From Streptomyces sp. RPT161 (GTDB taxonomy: Bacteria > Actinomycetota > Actinomycetes > Streptomycetales > Streptomycetaceae), in NCBI RefSeq assembly GCF_027533845.1, contig NZ_JAPZVN010000017.1, forward strand, positions 1 to 64,000: DNA of 64,000 nucleotides, in the 5' to 3' direction. Numbering within the stretch: position 1 is the first letter of the stretch; each line of letters opens with the position of its first letter. Shown here piece by piece: positions 16,877 to 29,400 of the stretch. The translations under genes were made by a program, and so were the position numbers. Under the pieces are notes generated by a model, which worked only from the letters and a program-made list of their open reading frames with translations, did no database searches and was not told the DNA's origin.

Positions 16877-17407
16877 AGGCCCGGGTGCGGCCGCCGAGTT
16901 GAACCAGCCGTCCGCCGCAGCGCGTAGAACTTTCGGCGGAAGCGGCGTCCGTGCGTCCATGACTCAGCCGACGAGTCCCATCACGACCGCGCCACCGAAG
17001 AACACCGCCGCACCACCCAATGACGTCGATGGCCGGTCCGGAGCCGCCGAAGGCGGAGTAGCCGTCCAGGTGCGGGCCCGGGATGTGCGGCCGCGCTCTG
17101 CGCACGTTCCAACAACTCCTGCGCCCCTGACGGATCTCGGGCCACCATCCGGCGGGCCGCCCCGACCAGGACCGACCGCAGCCGGGTTGGTGCAGGCCCT
17201 GCTGGGCCGTGTGTCGTCCGGTCGGTTTCACCCGCACCGAGCCTGCCCGCATCGGTCGCGGTGGTCCCGGGCTGTTCACCGTGCTGGGTCGGCATCGTCC
17301 GCTCCTCAGGCCTCAACGACCCTGGTGTGGAACGCCGTTCGGTCACGATGGCACTCCGCCGGGGCACGGCGGAGGCCCAGCAGGTACGGCCGTGGTGCGA
17401 AGTCGAT
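16877..17407. other. Mostly non-coding region downstream of PKS and TetR genes
   Basis: About 530 bases between the convergent TetR gene and the end of the PKS gene. Apart from the doubtful small frame at 16981-17296, no gene is apparent. Confidence 0.4.
16981..17296 (-). CDS. Doubtful small ORF downstream of the PKS gene
   Basis: A possible 104-residue reading from an ATG at 17296 with AGGAGC seven bases upstream. The middle (RLRSVLVGAARRMVARDP, then GAQELLERAQ) could be helical, but the C-terminal third is arginine-rich and codon bias is weak. Another frame over the same DNA ends in a hydrophobic stretch (LGGAAVFFGGAVVMGLVG), so this may be a frameshifted remnant. I recognise no family. 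Confidence 0.2.
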
Positions 17408-20400
17408 TCAGCGGGCGCACCCCCGTTCGCTGAGCCAGGCGGTGATGTGGTCGGCGGCGGCGGGGGCGTGCTGGTTGATGAGGGTGAAGTGGTTGCCCGG
17501 CGTGGTGAGGGTGGTGGTGATGTGGGGAAGTGTGGTCTGCCAGGGGTGCGGTCCCGTGTCCGTCCCGGGCGAGACCGGGAGGGGCTCCGAGGCCTGAAGG
17601 AGCAGAGTCGGGAAGGGGGCGGGGTCGGGGGTCCAGGTGCGGATGAGTCGTTCGGTCCACGCGTAGGCGGACAGGGTGGTGGCGGTGTAGCCGCCGGTGA
17701 GGTGCTCGCGCTCGTACAGGCCGTGCCACAGGTGTGGAAGGAGCGCGCGGGCGACGGGGGTTTGCAGGTCGTAGGTGTCCAGGAGGACGACGGCCCGCAC
17801 GGGGGTGCCGTGGTCGGCGAGGTAGCGGGCGGTGGCGTGGGCGAGGATGCCGCCGGATGAGGTGCCCAGGAGGACCACCGGCTCGGCGGCCTCGCCACCG
17901 GCCCCGGCGGTGCTGTCGCTGCTGGTTTCGGCCTCCACGGCCTGTGCCAGTCCTGCCACGAGTGCTTCGCGGGTGGCGGGCAACGCCTCGTCCGTGCCGA
18001 AGCCGGGGGGCGTCAGGCAGGAGATGGCCCAGTGTTCTGGGAGGGCTCGGGCGAGTGCGAAGTAGGTGTCCGGTCCGGTCAGGGGCACGATCGGGGCCAC
18101 ACAGATCAAGCGGGGGCCAGAGGTGCCGGCGGTGAGCCGGTCGACGGCAGGCGGGAGGGGCTCGGTGCTCTTGGGCCTGAGGGCGGCGAGATCGGACAGC
18201 AGGGTGTCGGCGTCGTCCAGGCGGCTGGTCCGTACGGCCTCGCGGTGGAGTCGGGCGACCAGGTCCGTCGGGGATGCGCCGACGGTGCCGCGGTCGGGCG
18301 TCGGTGAGGTGGCGAGGTGGTCCAGGAGGTGGTCGGCCAGGTCGGCCGGGGTGGGGTGGGTGAGGACGACGGTGCTGGGCAGGGCTGTGCCGGTCGCCGT
18401 GGCGAGCCGGTTGCGCAGGTCGACCGCCGCGAGGGAGTCCATGCCGTTGGCGCGGAACACCGTGTCCTCGGCGACCGCGTCGCCGGATGCGTGGCCGAGC
18501 GCTGCCGCGGCCTCGCTGCGTATCAGGTCCAGGAGCAGTCGCCGCTGCTCGGTGGGCGGCAGGCTCCGCAGCCGCGTGGTGAACTCGCCGTCGCCACGGG
18601 TGGCTGCGGGCTGGGTGAGGATTTGTGCCTCGGGCAGTTCACTGAAGAAGGGGTTGGGGCCGGCTGTGGTGACGACCGGTAGGTAGCGCTTCCAGTCGAT
18701 GTCGGCGACCGCCAGCGCGCTCTCCTGCTCGTGGACTCCTTGGGCGAGGGCGGTCAGGGCCAACTCGCCATCGAGGAAGGACACCCCGGTGCGGAGGAGT
18801 TGCTCGCTGTCGGATTCGCTCAGTTGCCTGCGGGCTTCGTCCCAGGGGCCGAAGAAGATCGACGTCGCGCAGGCGCCGCGGGCGCGGCGCTGTGCCGCCA
18901 GCGCCTCCAGGTACGCGCCGGCCGCCGCCTGTGCGGCGTGCTCGCCCACCCCCCACATTCCGGCCACCGACGCGGGCAGGACGAAGGCGTCCAGTTCGCT
19001 GTCGTCGAGGAGTTCGTCGAGGTGCGCGGCACCGGTCACCTTGGTGTGCACCGCGTCGGCGACATGGTCGAGACCGGCCGTGGCGAGGGGGCCGAGGGCG
19101 CGGGTACCGGCCATGTGGACCACCGAGCGGACCGGGGTGCCGTTTGCTGAGAGCTCGTCGAGTACGGCGGCCACGGCCTCCTTGTCGGTCAGGTCGCAGG
19201 GCACCGCCTCGGCGATCGTCCCCTGGGCGTTCAGCTCCGCCACGAGCTCGGCAGCGCCGGGTGCGGCGGGGCCGCGGCGGCTGAGCAGTACCAGGTGTTC
19301 GGCACCCTGCCGGGCGAGCCAGCGGGCGGTCCTGCTGCCCAGGGCTCCGGTGCCGCCGGTGATCAAGATCGTGCCGCGGGGTGTCCAGGTGGCGGGCGCG
19401 TCGGCTCGTGCGGGTGCCTTCACCAGGCGCCGGACGAGGACGCCCGACAGGCGCACCGCCGCCTGCTCCTCCCCCGGCCCCTGCGAGAGCACCGAGGCGA
19501 ACCGGCCGGCCGTCTCGGCGTCGAGCCGCTCGGGGAGGTCGGCCAGTCCGCCGCGCAGCGAGGGTGCTTCCAGGGTGGCGGTCCGTGCGAGGCCGACGGT
19601 CATGGCCTGACGAGGGTTGCGTACCGGGTCGGCCGGGCCGGTGGAGACCGCGCCGCGGGTCACCGTCCACAGCGGCACCCGGGTGCCGGAGGTCATGAGG
19701 GCCTGGGTCAGGGAGACGGTCAGTGCCAGGCCGGTGGGCAGTGCGGGCCGGTCGGCGTCGGCTTCTTCGGCCGTGGCGAGGAGCGAGAGCACTCCGGCCG
19801 CGCGGTCGAGGTCGCCGAGTCGTGCCGTGAGCGTCTCGGGGTCGGTGCAGGTCTCGTCGAGGACCACGCGGCGGAACCGGGCGCCGTGTGCGGTCAGGGC
19901 GTCCAGTACGTCCGCGCCGTCGGCACTGCTGGTGCTGACGACCAGCCAGGTGCCGGTCAGGGACGGGCTGGTGGGGACGCGCAGGGGCGTCCAGGCCGTC
20001 CGGTAGCGGCAGGTGCTGACCAGGGCGTGCTGGTCCTGCCGCTCGCGCCAGGCCGACAGCGCGGGAAGTACCGTGTCGAGGGCGGCCTTGTGTTCGGCTT
20101 CAAGACCGATGAGCGTGGCGAGGGCAGCGGCGTCCTGCTGCTCCACCGCCTCCCACAGCGGCCCGTCGGCGGAGCCGGGCGTGCGAGGCGCAGGGGTGGG
20201 CGGAGCGGTCCAGTAGGACTCGTGCTGGAAGGCGTAGGTCGGCAGGTCCACCACGCGGCCACCGGTCAGCACCGTGGGCCAGTCGACGGACACGCCGTGG
20301 GCGTGGGCCTCCCCCAGCGAGCGCAGGACGCGGTCCCATCCGCCGTCGTCCCGGCGCAGGGTGCCGAGGGTGACCGCGGGGCTGCCGGCCTTCTCGATGA

Positions 20401-23400
20401 TCTCGCTGGTGCCGACCGCGAGCACCGGATGCGGGCTGACCTCGATCATGACGCCGTGCCCCTCGCGCACCAGGCCCGTCATCGTCTCGGCGAACGACAC
20501 CGCCTGGCGCAGGTTGCGGCACCAGTAGCGGGCGTCCAGTTCCTCGGTGTCCAGGCGGCCTCCAGTCACCGTGGAGTAGAACGGCACCTGCGACGCGCGG
20601 GGCCGTACGCCGGCCAGCAGCTTCAGTAGTTCGGGCTCTATCTGGTCGATGTGCGCGGAGTGGGCGGCGAAGTCCACCCCGGGAAGCCGCCAGCGCATGA
20701 GACCGGCAGCGGACAGGCCGCGCTCGACCTCGTTCAGAGCGGCCGGGTCGCCGGAGACCGTCACGATCCTCGGGCCGTTGACCGCCGCGATCGACACCGC
20801 ACCGGAGATCTGGTCCAGCACCGCCTGGACCTGCTCGGGCGGTGCCATCACCGACATCATCGCGCCGCTCCCGGACAACCGTTCACGGATCAGGCGGCTG
20901 CGCAGCGCCACCACACGGGCACCGTCCTCCAGGGACAAACCGCCGCTGACGCAGGCGGCAGCGACCTCACCCTGGGAATGACCGACCACCGCAGCCGGCT
21001 CGACGCCCAGCGAACGCCACACAGCGGCGAGAGAGACCATGACCGCCCACAGCACGGGCTGCTGCACATCGGGCCGCCCCTCAAGCGGAGGTGCACCGTC
21101 CGCACTGCGCATCACGCCGGTGAGTGACCAGTCGATGTACGGGGCCAGGGCCGCCTGGCACTCGTCGACGCGGGCGGCGAAGACCGGCGAGGCGTCCAGG
21201 AGTTCGGCCGCCATCCCGGGCCAGGCCGCGTCCTGGCCCGGGAAGACGAAGACCACCGGGCCACGTGCGGGCGCGGTGCCCCGCAGCACACCGGGATGTG
21301 CGGTGCCCTGGGCCAGGGCGGCCAGGCTCTCGCGCAGCGCCGTGCGATCGTCGCCGACCAGCACCGCCCGGTGCTCGAACGCGGTACGGGTCGTCGCCAG
21401 CGAGTACCCGACGTCGACGGGCCGCAGCTTGGGGTGGTTCTCCAGGTGGGTGAGGAGTTTGTGGGCCTGGGCGCGTAGCGCGGCGGCGGACTTGCCCGAC
21501 AGCGGCCACGCCACCGGGCCGCCCGATGCCGGGCCCGCGGTGAGGGGGTGGTCGGCGGCCGCCGGGGCCGGTCCGGCCAGCGCGCCGGTCCCGCCCACGG
21601 GCTGTTCGGCGGGCGTGGGGGCCTGTTCCAGGACGGCGTGCGCGTTGGTGCCGCTCATGCCGAATGCCGAGACAGCGCATCGCCGTGGTCGGCCGAGAAG
21701 GGGCCATGGCACGGCTTCGGTCAGCAGGCGGAGCGCGCCCGCGTTCCAGTCAATGCGCGAGGACGGCTCGGTGACGTGCAGCGTCTTGGGCAGCCAGCCG
21801 TGCCGCAGCGCCATCACCATCTTGATGACACCCGCGACACCGGCGGCGGTCTGGGTGTGCCCGATGTTGGACTTGACCGAGCCGACCAGCAGCGGCGGGT
21901 TGTCGCCCCGGTCCTGGCCGTAGGTGGCCAGCAGTGCGTGCGCCTCGATCGGATCGCCCAACGCGGTGCCGGTCCCGTGTGCCTCGACGGCGTCGACGTC
22001 GGACGCGGCGAGCCCGCTGTTGGCCAGGGCCTGCCGGATCACCCGCTGCTGCGCCGGACCGCTGGGCGCGGTCAGCCCGTTGGAGGCACCGTCGGAGTTC
22101 ACCGCCGAGCCGCGTACGACGGCCAGCACCCGGTGGCCGTGCCGCAGGGCGTCCGAGAGCCGCTCCAGCACCAGCAGGCCGGCGCCTTCGGCGATGCCCA
22201 TGCCGTCCGCCGACTCGGCAAACGCCTTGCACCGGCCGTCCGGCGCCATGACCCGGTGCCGGCTCAACGAGACCAGCACGTCCGGGCCTGCCAGCACCGT
22301 CGCACCGCCGGTCAGAGCCAGGCTGCATTCCCCCGATCGCAGCGACTGGCATGCGAGGTGGAGCGCGACCAGCGAGGAGGAACAAGCCGTGTCCACCGTC
22401 ACCGACGGCCCCGCCAAGTCGAACACATAGGCCAGACGGCCGGACAGCACGCTGGGGATCGTCCCGGTGAGCTGGTATCCGTCGGCGTCCGCCGATGCTC
22501 CCGCGCCGTAGGTCTGGGAGAGCGCGGAGACGAACGTGCCGGTCGTGCTTCCCCGCAGGGACGCCGGGTCGAGCCCGGCGCGTTCGAACGCCTCCCAGGC
22601 GAGTTCCAGCAGCATCCGCTGCTGCGGGTCCATCGCAGTCGCCTCACGCGGGGAGATCCCGAAGAATCCCGCGTCGAACTCGGCAGCCCCGTCCAGGAAG
22701 CCCCCCGCCGCCGCTGAGGTCTTGCCGGCCCGCTCCGGGTCGGGATGGTGGACATCCGGGTCCCAGCCGCGGTCGGCGGGCAGCGGGGCGACAGCGTCCG
22801 TGCCCGCGGCCAGCAGTTCCCACAGCTCCTCGGGCGAACGCACCCGGCCGGGGAACCGGCAGCTCATTCCGATGATCGCGATCGGTTCGGCATCGGGCGT
22901 CCCAGCCGCCGGGCCGCGCCTCGTGGCCGGGGCCGGCACGGCGCCCTGGTGCTGCTCGCCGGTCCCACCATCCAACTTGGCCCACAGGTGGTCGGCCAGT
23001 GCTTCGGGGGTCGGGTGGTCGTAGACCAGGGTCGAGGGCAGGCGCAGGCCTGTGCGTTTCCGCAGGGCGTTCCGCAACTGGTTGGCGGTCAGGGAGTCGA
23101 AGCCCAGGTCCTTGAACGACCGCCCGGCCCCGACCGCCGCCGGGCCTGCCAGCCCCAGCACCGCGACCACCTGCTCGCGCAGCAACTCCAGCAGACGGGT
23201 GCGGGCCTGATCGCCCGTCAGCCCGGCCAGCAGGTCGGAGGCCCGGGTGGTGGCGGCGGGGGTCCGACGGGCGGGTGCGGCCGGGACCAGGCCCCGGAAG
23301 ACGGCGGGGACCGTGTCGCGCGCCCGCAGAGCTGCCCGGTCGACCCGGGTCGCCACCACCGACGCCCCGCGCGCCGCGCTCGCGGCGTCGAACCAGGCCA

Positions 23401-26400
23401 GTCCCTGCTCGACGGAGGACACCGGCAGCCCGGCCCGGGCGATCCTGTCCATCTCCGCGGCGCTCAGCCCGGCGGACATACCAGCGTCCTGCGGCCATGG
23501 CCCCCACCCGATGGACAAGCCCGCGAGGCCTTCCGCGGCACGCCGCTGTGCCAGCGCGTCCAGGAACGCGTTCGCCGCGGTGTAGGCGGCCTGACCCGCG
23601 TTGCCCAGGACGCCGAAGACCGAGGAGAACACCACGAACGCCGTCAGGTCGCGATCGCGGGTCAGTTCGTGTAGATGCCACGCGCCATCCAGCTTCGGGC
23701 GGAAGACCGTCTCCAGCCGATCCGGGGTCAGCGCCTGGATCAGTCCGTCGTCGAGCACACCGGCGGCGTGGAGGACGCCGGTCAGCGGGTGCTCGGCCGG
23801 GATGTCCGCCAGCAGGGCGGCCAGGGCTGCGCGGTCGGAGACGTCGCAGGCGGCGACGGTGACCCGCGCGCCCTGGGCGGTCAGCTCGGCCACCAGCTCG
23901 CCGGCGCCCTCGGTATCGGCGCCCCGGCGTCCGGCCAGCAGCAGGTGACGGACCCCGTGCTCGCTGACCAGGTGCCGGGCGACCAGCGCGCCCAGGCCGC
24001 CCAGACCACCGGTGACCAGCACGGTTCCCTCGCCGCCCCACACCGCTCCCGGCACTGCCGGGTCCGGGGCTGACAGGTCCGGTGCCGACGGGACCGCCGC
24101 TGGCGAGCCCGGAACGTCGGCGGGGGCCAGGCGAGGTACCAGCAACTCGCCATTGCGCAGCGCCAGTTGGGGCTCGTCGCAGCCCAGCACAGCGCGTCGC
24201 ACCCCCGCGGCGGCCGATACCGGATCCCCGCCGTCCGCGGGGTCCACATCGAGCAGCACGAAACTGCCGGGGCTCTCCTGCTGGGCCGACCGCACCAGCC
24301 CCCACACCGCGGCGGCCACCACATCCGGCACCGTTCCGGGCTCGATGGCCACCGCCCCGCGGGTCACGAACACCAGCCGGGACGGCCGCCCGACAGCGCT
24401 CCCGCCGCCGTCCTCGCCCACCAGGTGCTGCCGCAGTACGTCGAGGACAGAGGTGGTGGCGGTACGGACCGCCTCCGGCACCGGCACACCGGCAGGCGTG
24501 ACGACCGGGACCAGCGCCACTTCCCCGGCCGCGGCAGGGTCGTGCCCGCCAGTCTCCGGCACCGCGGCGGCGAGCACCGGGGCGGGCAGCCACTCCAGGC
24601 GCAGCAGCGACTGACCGGCCACGGGCCGCGGGGCTTCGACGCCCTGCGGCCGCAGCGTCAACGAGCGTACGGAGAGCACCGGGTCGCCTGCGGCGTCCGC
24701 CGCAGTCAGGGTGACGGTGTCCTCGCCTGTCCTGCGCAGCCGCACCCGCAGCACCGACGCGCCCACGGCGTGCAGGCTCACCCCGGACCAGGCCGCCGGC
24801 GACATTCCGCCCGGCGCGTCGTCGAGGCCGGTCAGCGACACCAGGGGCAGCACCGCGTCCAGGAGCGCGGGGTGCAGGCCGAAGGAGCCGGCATCGTCGG
24901 CGAGGTGCTCGGGGAGCCTGACCTCGGCCAGCACCTCCTCACCGGACCGCCAGGCCGTCCGAACGACCTGCCCCGCCGACCCACGCACCAATTCGGGCCG
25001 GGACTCGTGGAAGGCGTTCAGGTCGACCGGTACGGCGCCCTGCGGCGGCCACACCCGCCCGTCTTCGAGCTCGGCCCCCGGCGCGCCGGGGGCGAGGACG
25101 CCGGTGGCGTGTACTGTCCAGGGCGCTTCGGCGGTGTCGGCGGGCCGCGCGTGAACGCCCAGCGTGCGCCGGCCACCGTCGCCGGGGCCGCCGATCGCCA
25201 CCTGGATCCGCACAGCGTCCCCGCCCGCCCCGGACAGCACCAGTGGGGCGGCCAGCGTGAGCTGCTCGACCACGCCGCAGCCGACCTCGTCGCCCGCCCG
25301 TACCGCCAGTTCCACGAAGGCGGCGCCAGGGAACACCGCATGGTCGGCCAGCCACGGCTGCTCCATGGCCGACAGCCGCCCGGTGCACAACAGGCCGCCG
25401 CTCTCGGGTAGTTCCACGACTGCGCCGAGCAGCGGGTGATCCGCACGGTCCAGTCCCGCCGAGAGCACCCCGGCCGCCGAGCCCGTGCCTGTGGAGGGGA
25501 TCCAGTACCGGTCGCGCTGGAAGGCGTACGTCGGCAGCGCGATGCGGCGCGCCCCGGTCCCTGCGAACAACTCGGCCCACCGCACCGGCACGCCGCGCAC
25601 GTACAGCCGGGCAGCCGCCGTCACCACCGTGGACTCCTCGCCACGGTCCCGGCCCAGCAGCGACACCGCCTCGACGTCCCCCACGTCGACCAGGGTGTCC
25701 TGGGCCAGCGCGGACAGGGTCGCGTCCGGTCCCAGTTCCACGAAGGTACGGGCTCCGGCCGCGGCCGCCGCGGCGACGGCGTCGGCGAACCGCACGGTCA
25801 GCCCGACATGCTCAACCCAGTAACCGGAGGTGCAGATCCGCTCCGCGCCGATCTGCTGCCCGGTGACGGTCGAGACGATCGGGATACGAGGCTCGCCCAG
25901 GGCCAGGCCCTCGACGACGGTGCGGAAGTCGTCCAGCATCGGGGTCATCAGCGGGGAATGGAACGCGTGGCTGACCTGCAACCGCGTCACCTTACGCCCG
26001 TCGGCCGCGAACCGGTCCGCGATCGCCTCGACCGCGGTGGTCTCTCCGGAGACCACCACCGCCTGCGGGCTGTTGACCGCGGCCAGCCCCACACGCCCCC
26101 CGGAAGCGGCGAGCAGCGGCGCCACCTCGTCCTCGGTGGCCCGCAGCGCGACCATGGCGCCGCCTTCCGGCAGCGCCTGCATCAGCCGTCCGCGGGCGGC
26201 GACGAGCGTGCACGCGTCCGGCAGGGACAGCACCCCGGCCACGTGTGCCGCCGCGATCTCCCCCACCGAGTGCCCGACCAGCACATCGGGCACCGCCCCC
26301 CAGGACTCCACCAGCCGGAAGAGGGCCACCTCCAGGGCGAACAGCGCGGGCTGGGCGTACTCGGTACGGTTCAGCAGCTCCATGTCGTCGCCGAACACCA

Positions 26401-29400
26401 CGTCGCGCAGCGGCCGCTCCAACTGCTCGTCCAGCAGCGTGCGGACCTCGTCCCACGCCGCCGCGAACACCGGGAACCGGGCGTAGAGGTCGCGGCCCAT
26501 GCCCAGCCGCTGCGCGCCCTGACCCGCGAACAGCAGCGCCACGGGGCCGGGGTCGCCGACCACGGTGCCCTCGGCCACCCGCGCGGCCTGCCCGGCACCG
26601 TCCTCCATGCCGTCGGTGCCGCCCGTCTCGACCAGGAGGACCGCTCGGCACTCCAGCTCGGAGCGTGTCGTCGCCAGCGAGTAGCCGACGTCCGGCGCCG
26701 CCGCGCCGGTCTCGGCCACGAAAGCGGCCAGCCGCTCCAGCCCGGCCTCAAGCGCCGCCTCGGTACGGGCCGACACCGGCCACGGCACCACGGCGGGCCC
26801 GGCCTGCGCCGGTAGCGCGGCCGGTGCAGGCGCGGCGGGACGACCGGGCCGGTCCTGCGGCGGCTGCTCGATGATGACGTGCGCGTTCGTGCCGCTGATC
26901 CCGAACGACGACACACCCGCACGGCGGGGCCGCTCGACCCGCGGCCACGGAACGGTCCCGGTGAGCAGTTCCACCGCGCCGGCCGACCAGTCCACCTGCG
27001 ACGACGGCGCGTCAACGTGCAGCGTCCGAGGCAGCACACCGTGCCGCATCGCCAGGATCATCTTGATGACGCCCGCGACACCGGAGGCGGCCTGGGTGTG
27101 CCCGATGTTGGACTTCAGCGACCCCAGCAGCAGCGGACGGTCCCGGTCCTGCCCATAGGTGGCCAGCAGCGCCTGGGCCTCGATCGGGTCACCCAGCCGG
27201 GTACCGGTGCCGTGCCCCTCCACCGCGTCCACGTCCGAGGGCACCAGGCCCGCACCGCCGAGGGCCTGGGTGATCACCTGCCGCTGCGAGATCCCACTCG
27301 GCGCGGTCAGGCCGTTCGAGGCCCCGTCGGAGTTGACCGCGGAACCGCGCAGGACCGCCAGCACGTGGTGGCCGTCCCGGATCGCGTCCGAGAGCCGTTG
27401 CAGCACCAGGATGCCCACGCCCTCGGACCATCCGGTCCCGTCCGCGGCCTCCGCGTACGCCTTGCAGCGGCCGTCGGGCGACAGACCGCCCTGCCGGGCG
27501 AACTCCACGAAGATCCCCGGCTCGGACATCACGGTGACACCACCGGCCAGCGCCAGGGAGCACTCGCCGGCCCGCAGCGCCTGCGCCGCGAGATGCAGCG
27601 CCACCAGCGATGAGGAGCAGGCCGTGTCCACGGTCAGCGCCGGACCCCGCAGCCCCAGGGCGTAGGCGATCCGGCCGGAAAGGACGCTCGGCGAGGTGCC
27701 GGTCAGCAGGTACCCCTCCGCGTCACCGGAGCTGTCCTTCAGCCGCGGACCGTAGTCCTGGGCCATCGCCCCCACGAACACCCCGGTCCGGCTGCCGTGC
27801 AGTGACGACGGGGCGATCTCGGCCCGCTCCACCGCCTCCCAGCTCACCTCCAGCGCCAGCCGCTGCTGCGGGTCCATCGCCTGCGCCTCACGCGGCGAGA
27901 TGCCGAACAACGCCGCGTCGAAACGGTCCGCGTCGTACAGGAATCCGCCCGGCCTGCCGGTCGCCAGCAAGTCCGGTGCCCACCCACGGCCCGTGGGCAT
28001 CTCGGAGATGGCGTCCGTCTCGGCGGAGACCAGGTCCCACAGCTCCTCCGGCGAGGTCACCCCGCCCGGGAAGCGGCAGGCCATACCCACGATCACGACC
28101 GGTTCGTCCGCCTCGACGGCGCCAGGCTCCGGCGACACGCCGCCGGTTGCCGGGCCGGTGGACTGGGCGGCCAGATGTTCCGCGAGCCGGTCAGGCGTGG
28201 GGTGGTCGAACAGCACGGTGTTGGCCATCCGCAGCCCGGTCGCGGACTTCAGACGGGTCACCAGCTCCACCGCCATGGCCGAGTCGAAGCCCAGCTCCCG
28301 GAAGGAGTGCGCCGGGTTCATCCGGTCCGCGGAGGAGTGGCCGAGCACCACCGCCGCCTCGGTACGCACCAGTCGCGCCAGACCGGCGCGCGTCCACGCG
28401 GCGTCGGATCCCGGGCGAACCGGCTCCACAACGACGGCCTGCCCGGCCCCTGCCACCGGAGCGACGGCCGCTCCCGCGGCACCACCGGGCGGCTCGGGGA
28501 GCCAGTAACGCTCCCGCTGGAACGCGTACGTCGGCAGTGCCACCCGTCGGGCGCCGGTCCCGGCGAACGACCGCGACCAGTCGACCGGCACACCACGGAC
28601 GTACAACTCCGCCAGACAGGTCAGGAACCGGTCCCTGCCGCCCAGGTCCCGGCGCAGCGTGCCGACGGCCACCGCCCGGGCGTCGGCAGCGTCGATGATC
28701 TCCTGGATTCCGCCGGTCAGTACGGGGTGGGAGCTGACCTCGACGAAGAACCGGTAGTCCTGTCCCAGCAACGCCCGCACCGCCGGTTCGAAACCGACGG
28801 TCTGCCGCAGGTTGCGGTACCAGTACCCGGCGTCCATATCGGTGGTGTCCAGCCACGCGCCGGTCACCGTGGAGAAGAACGGCACCTGTGCACGGCGTGG
28901 GCCGACACCCTCCAGCGCGGCCGTCAACTCCTCACGCACCCGCTCGACCTGTGCCGAGTGCGAGGCGTAGTCCACCGCGATGCGGCGTACCCGTACGTCG
29001 GCGCCCGCGAGTTCGTCGAACAACGCGTCCAGCGCCTCCAGCTCACCGGAGACCACCACCGAGCCGGGCCCGTTCACCGCCGCGACCGAGATCCGGCCGT
29101 CCCAGCGGTCCAGCCGTGCCTCGACTTCGGCCTGCGGCAACGGCACCGACAGCATGCCGCCCTCCCCCGCCAGCCGGCGGGCGATGATCCGGCTGCGCAG
29201 CGCCACGACCCGCGCCGCGTCGTGAAGTGACAGCGCACCGGACACGCACGCCGCCGCGATCTCCCCCTGCGAGTGCCCCACCACCGCGTCCGGGACCACC
29301 CCGTGCGCCTGCCACAGCGCCGCGAGGGACACCATCACCGCCCAGGAGACGGGTTGGACCACATCCACCCGCTCCAGCGACGGCGCTCCCTCGGCCTGCC

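Noticed and set aside
15752-16960. A long minus-strand frame across the TetR gene at 16178
   Set aside because: It is an antisense shadow of the TetR coding region, with no domain.
16842-17898. Minus-strand frames running from the TetR 3' end into the PKS thioesterase region
   Set aside because: They lie in other frames of the PKS end or in non-coding DNA and show no family; only the weak 16981-17296 reading is kept, at low confidence.
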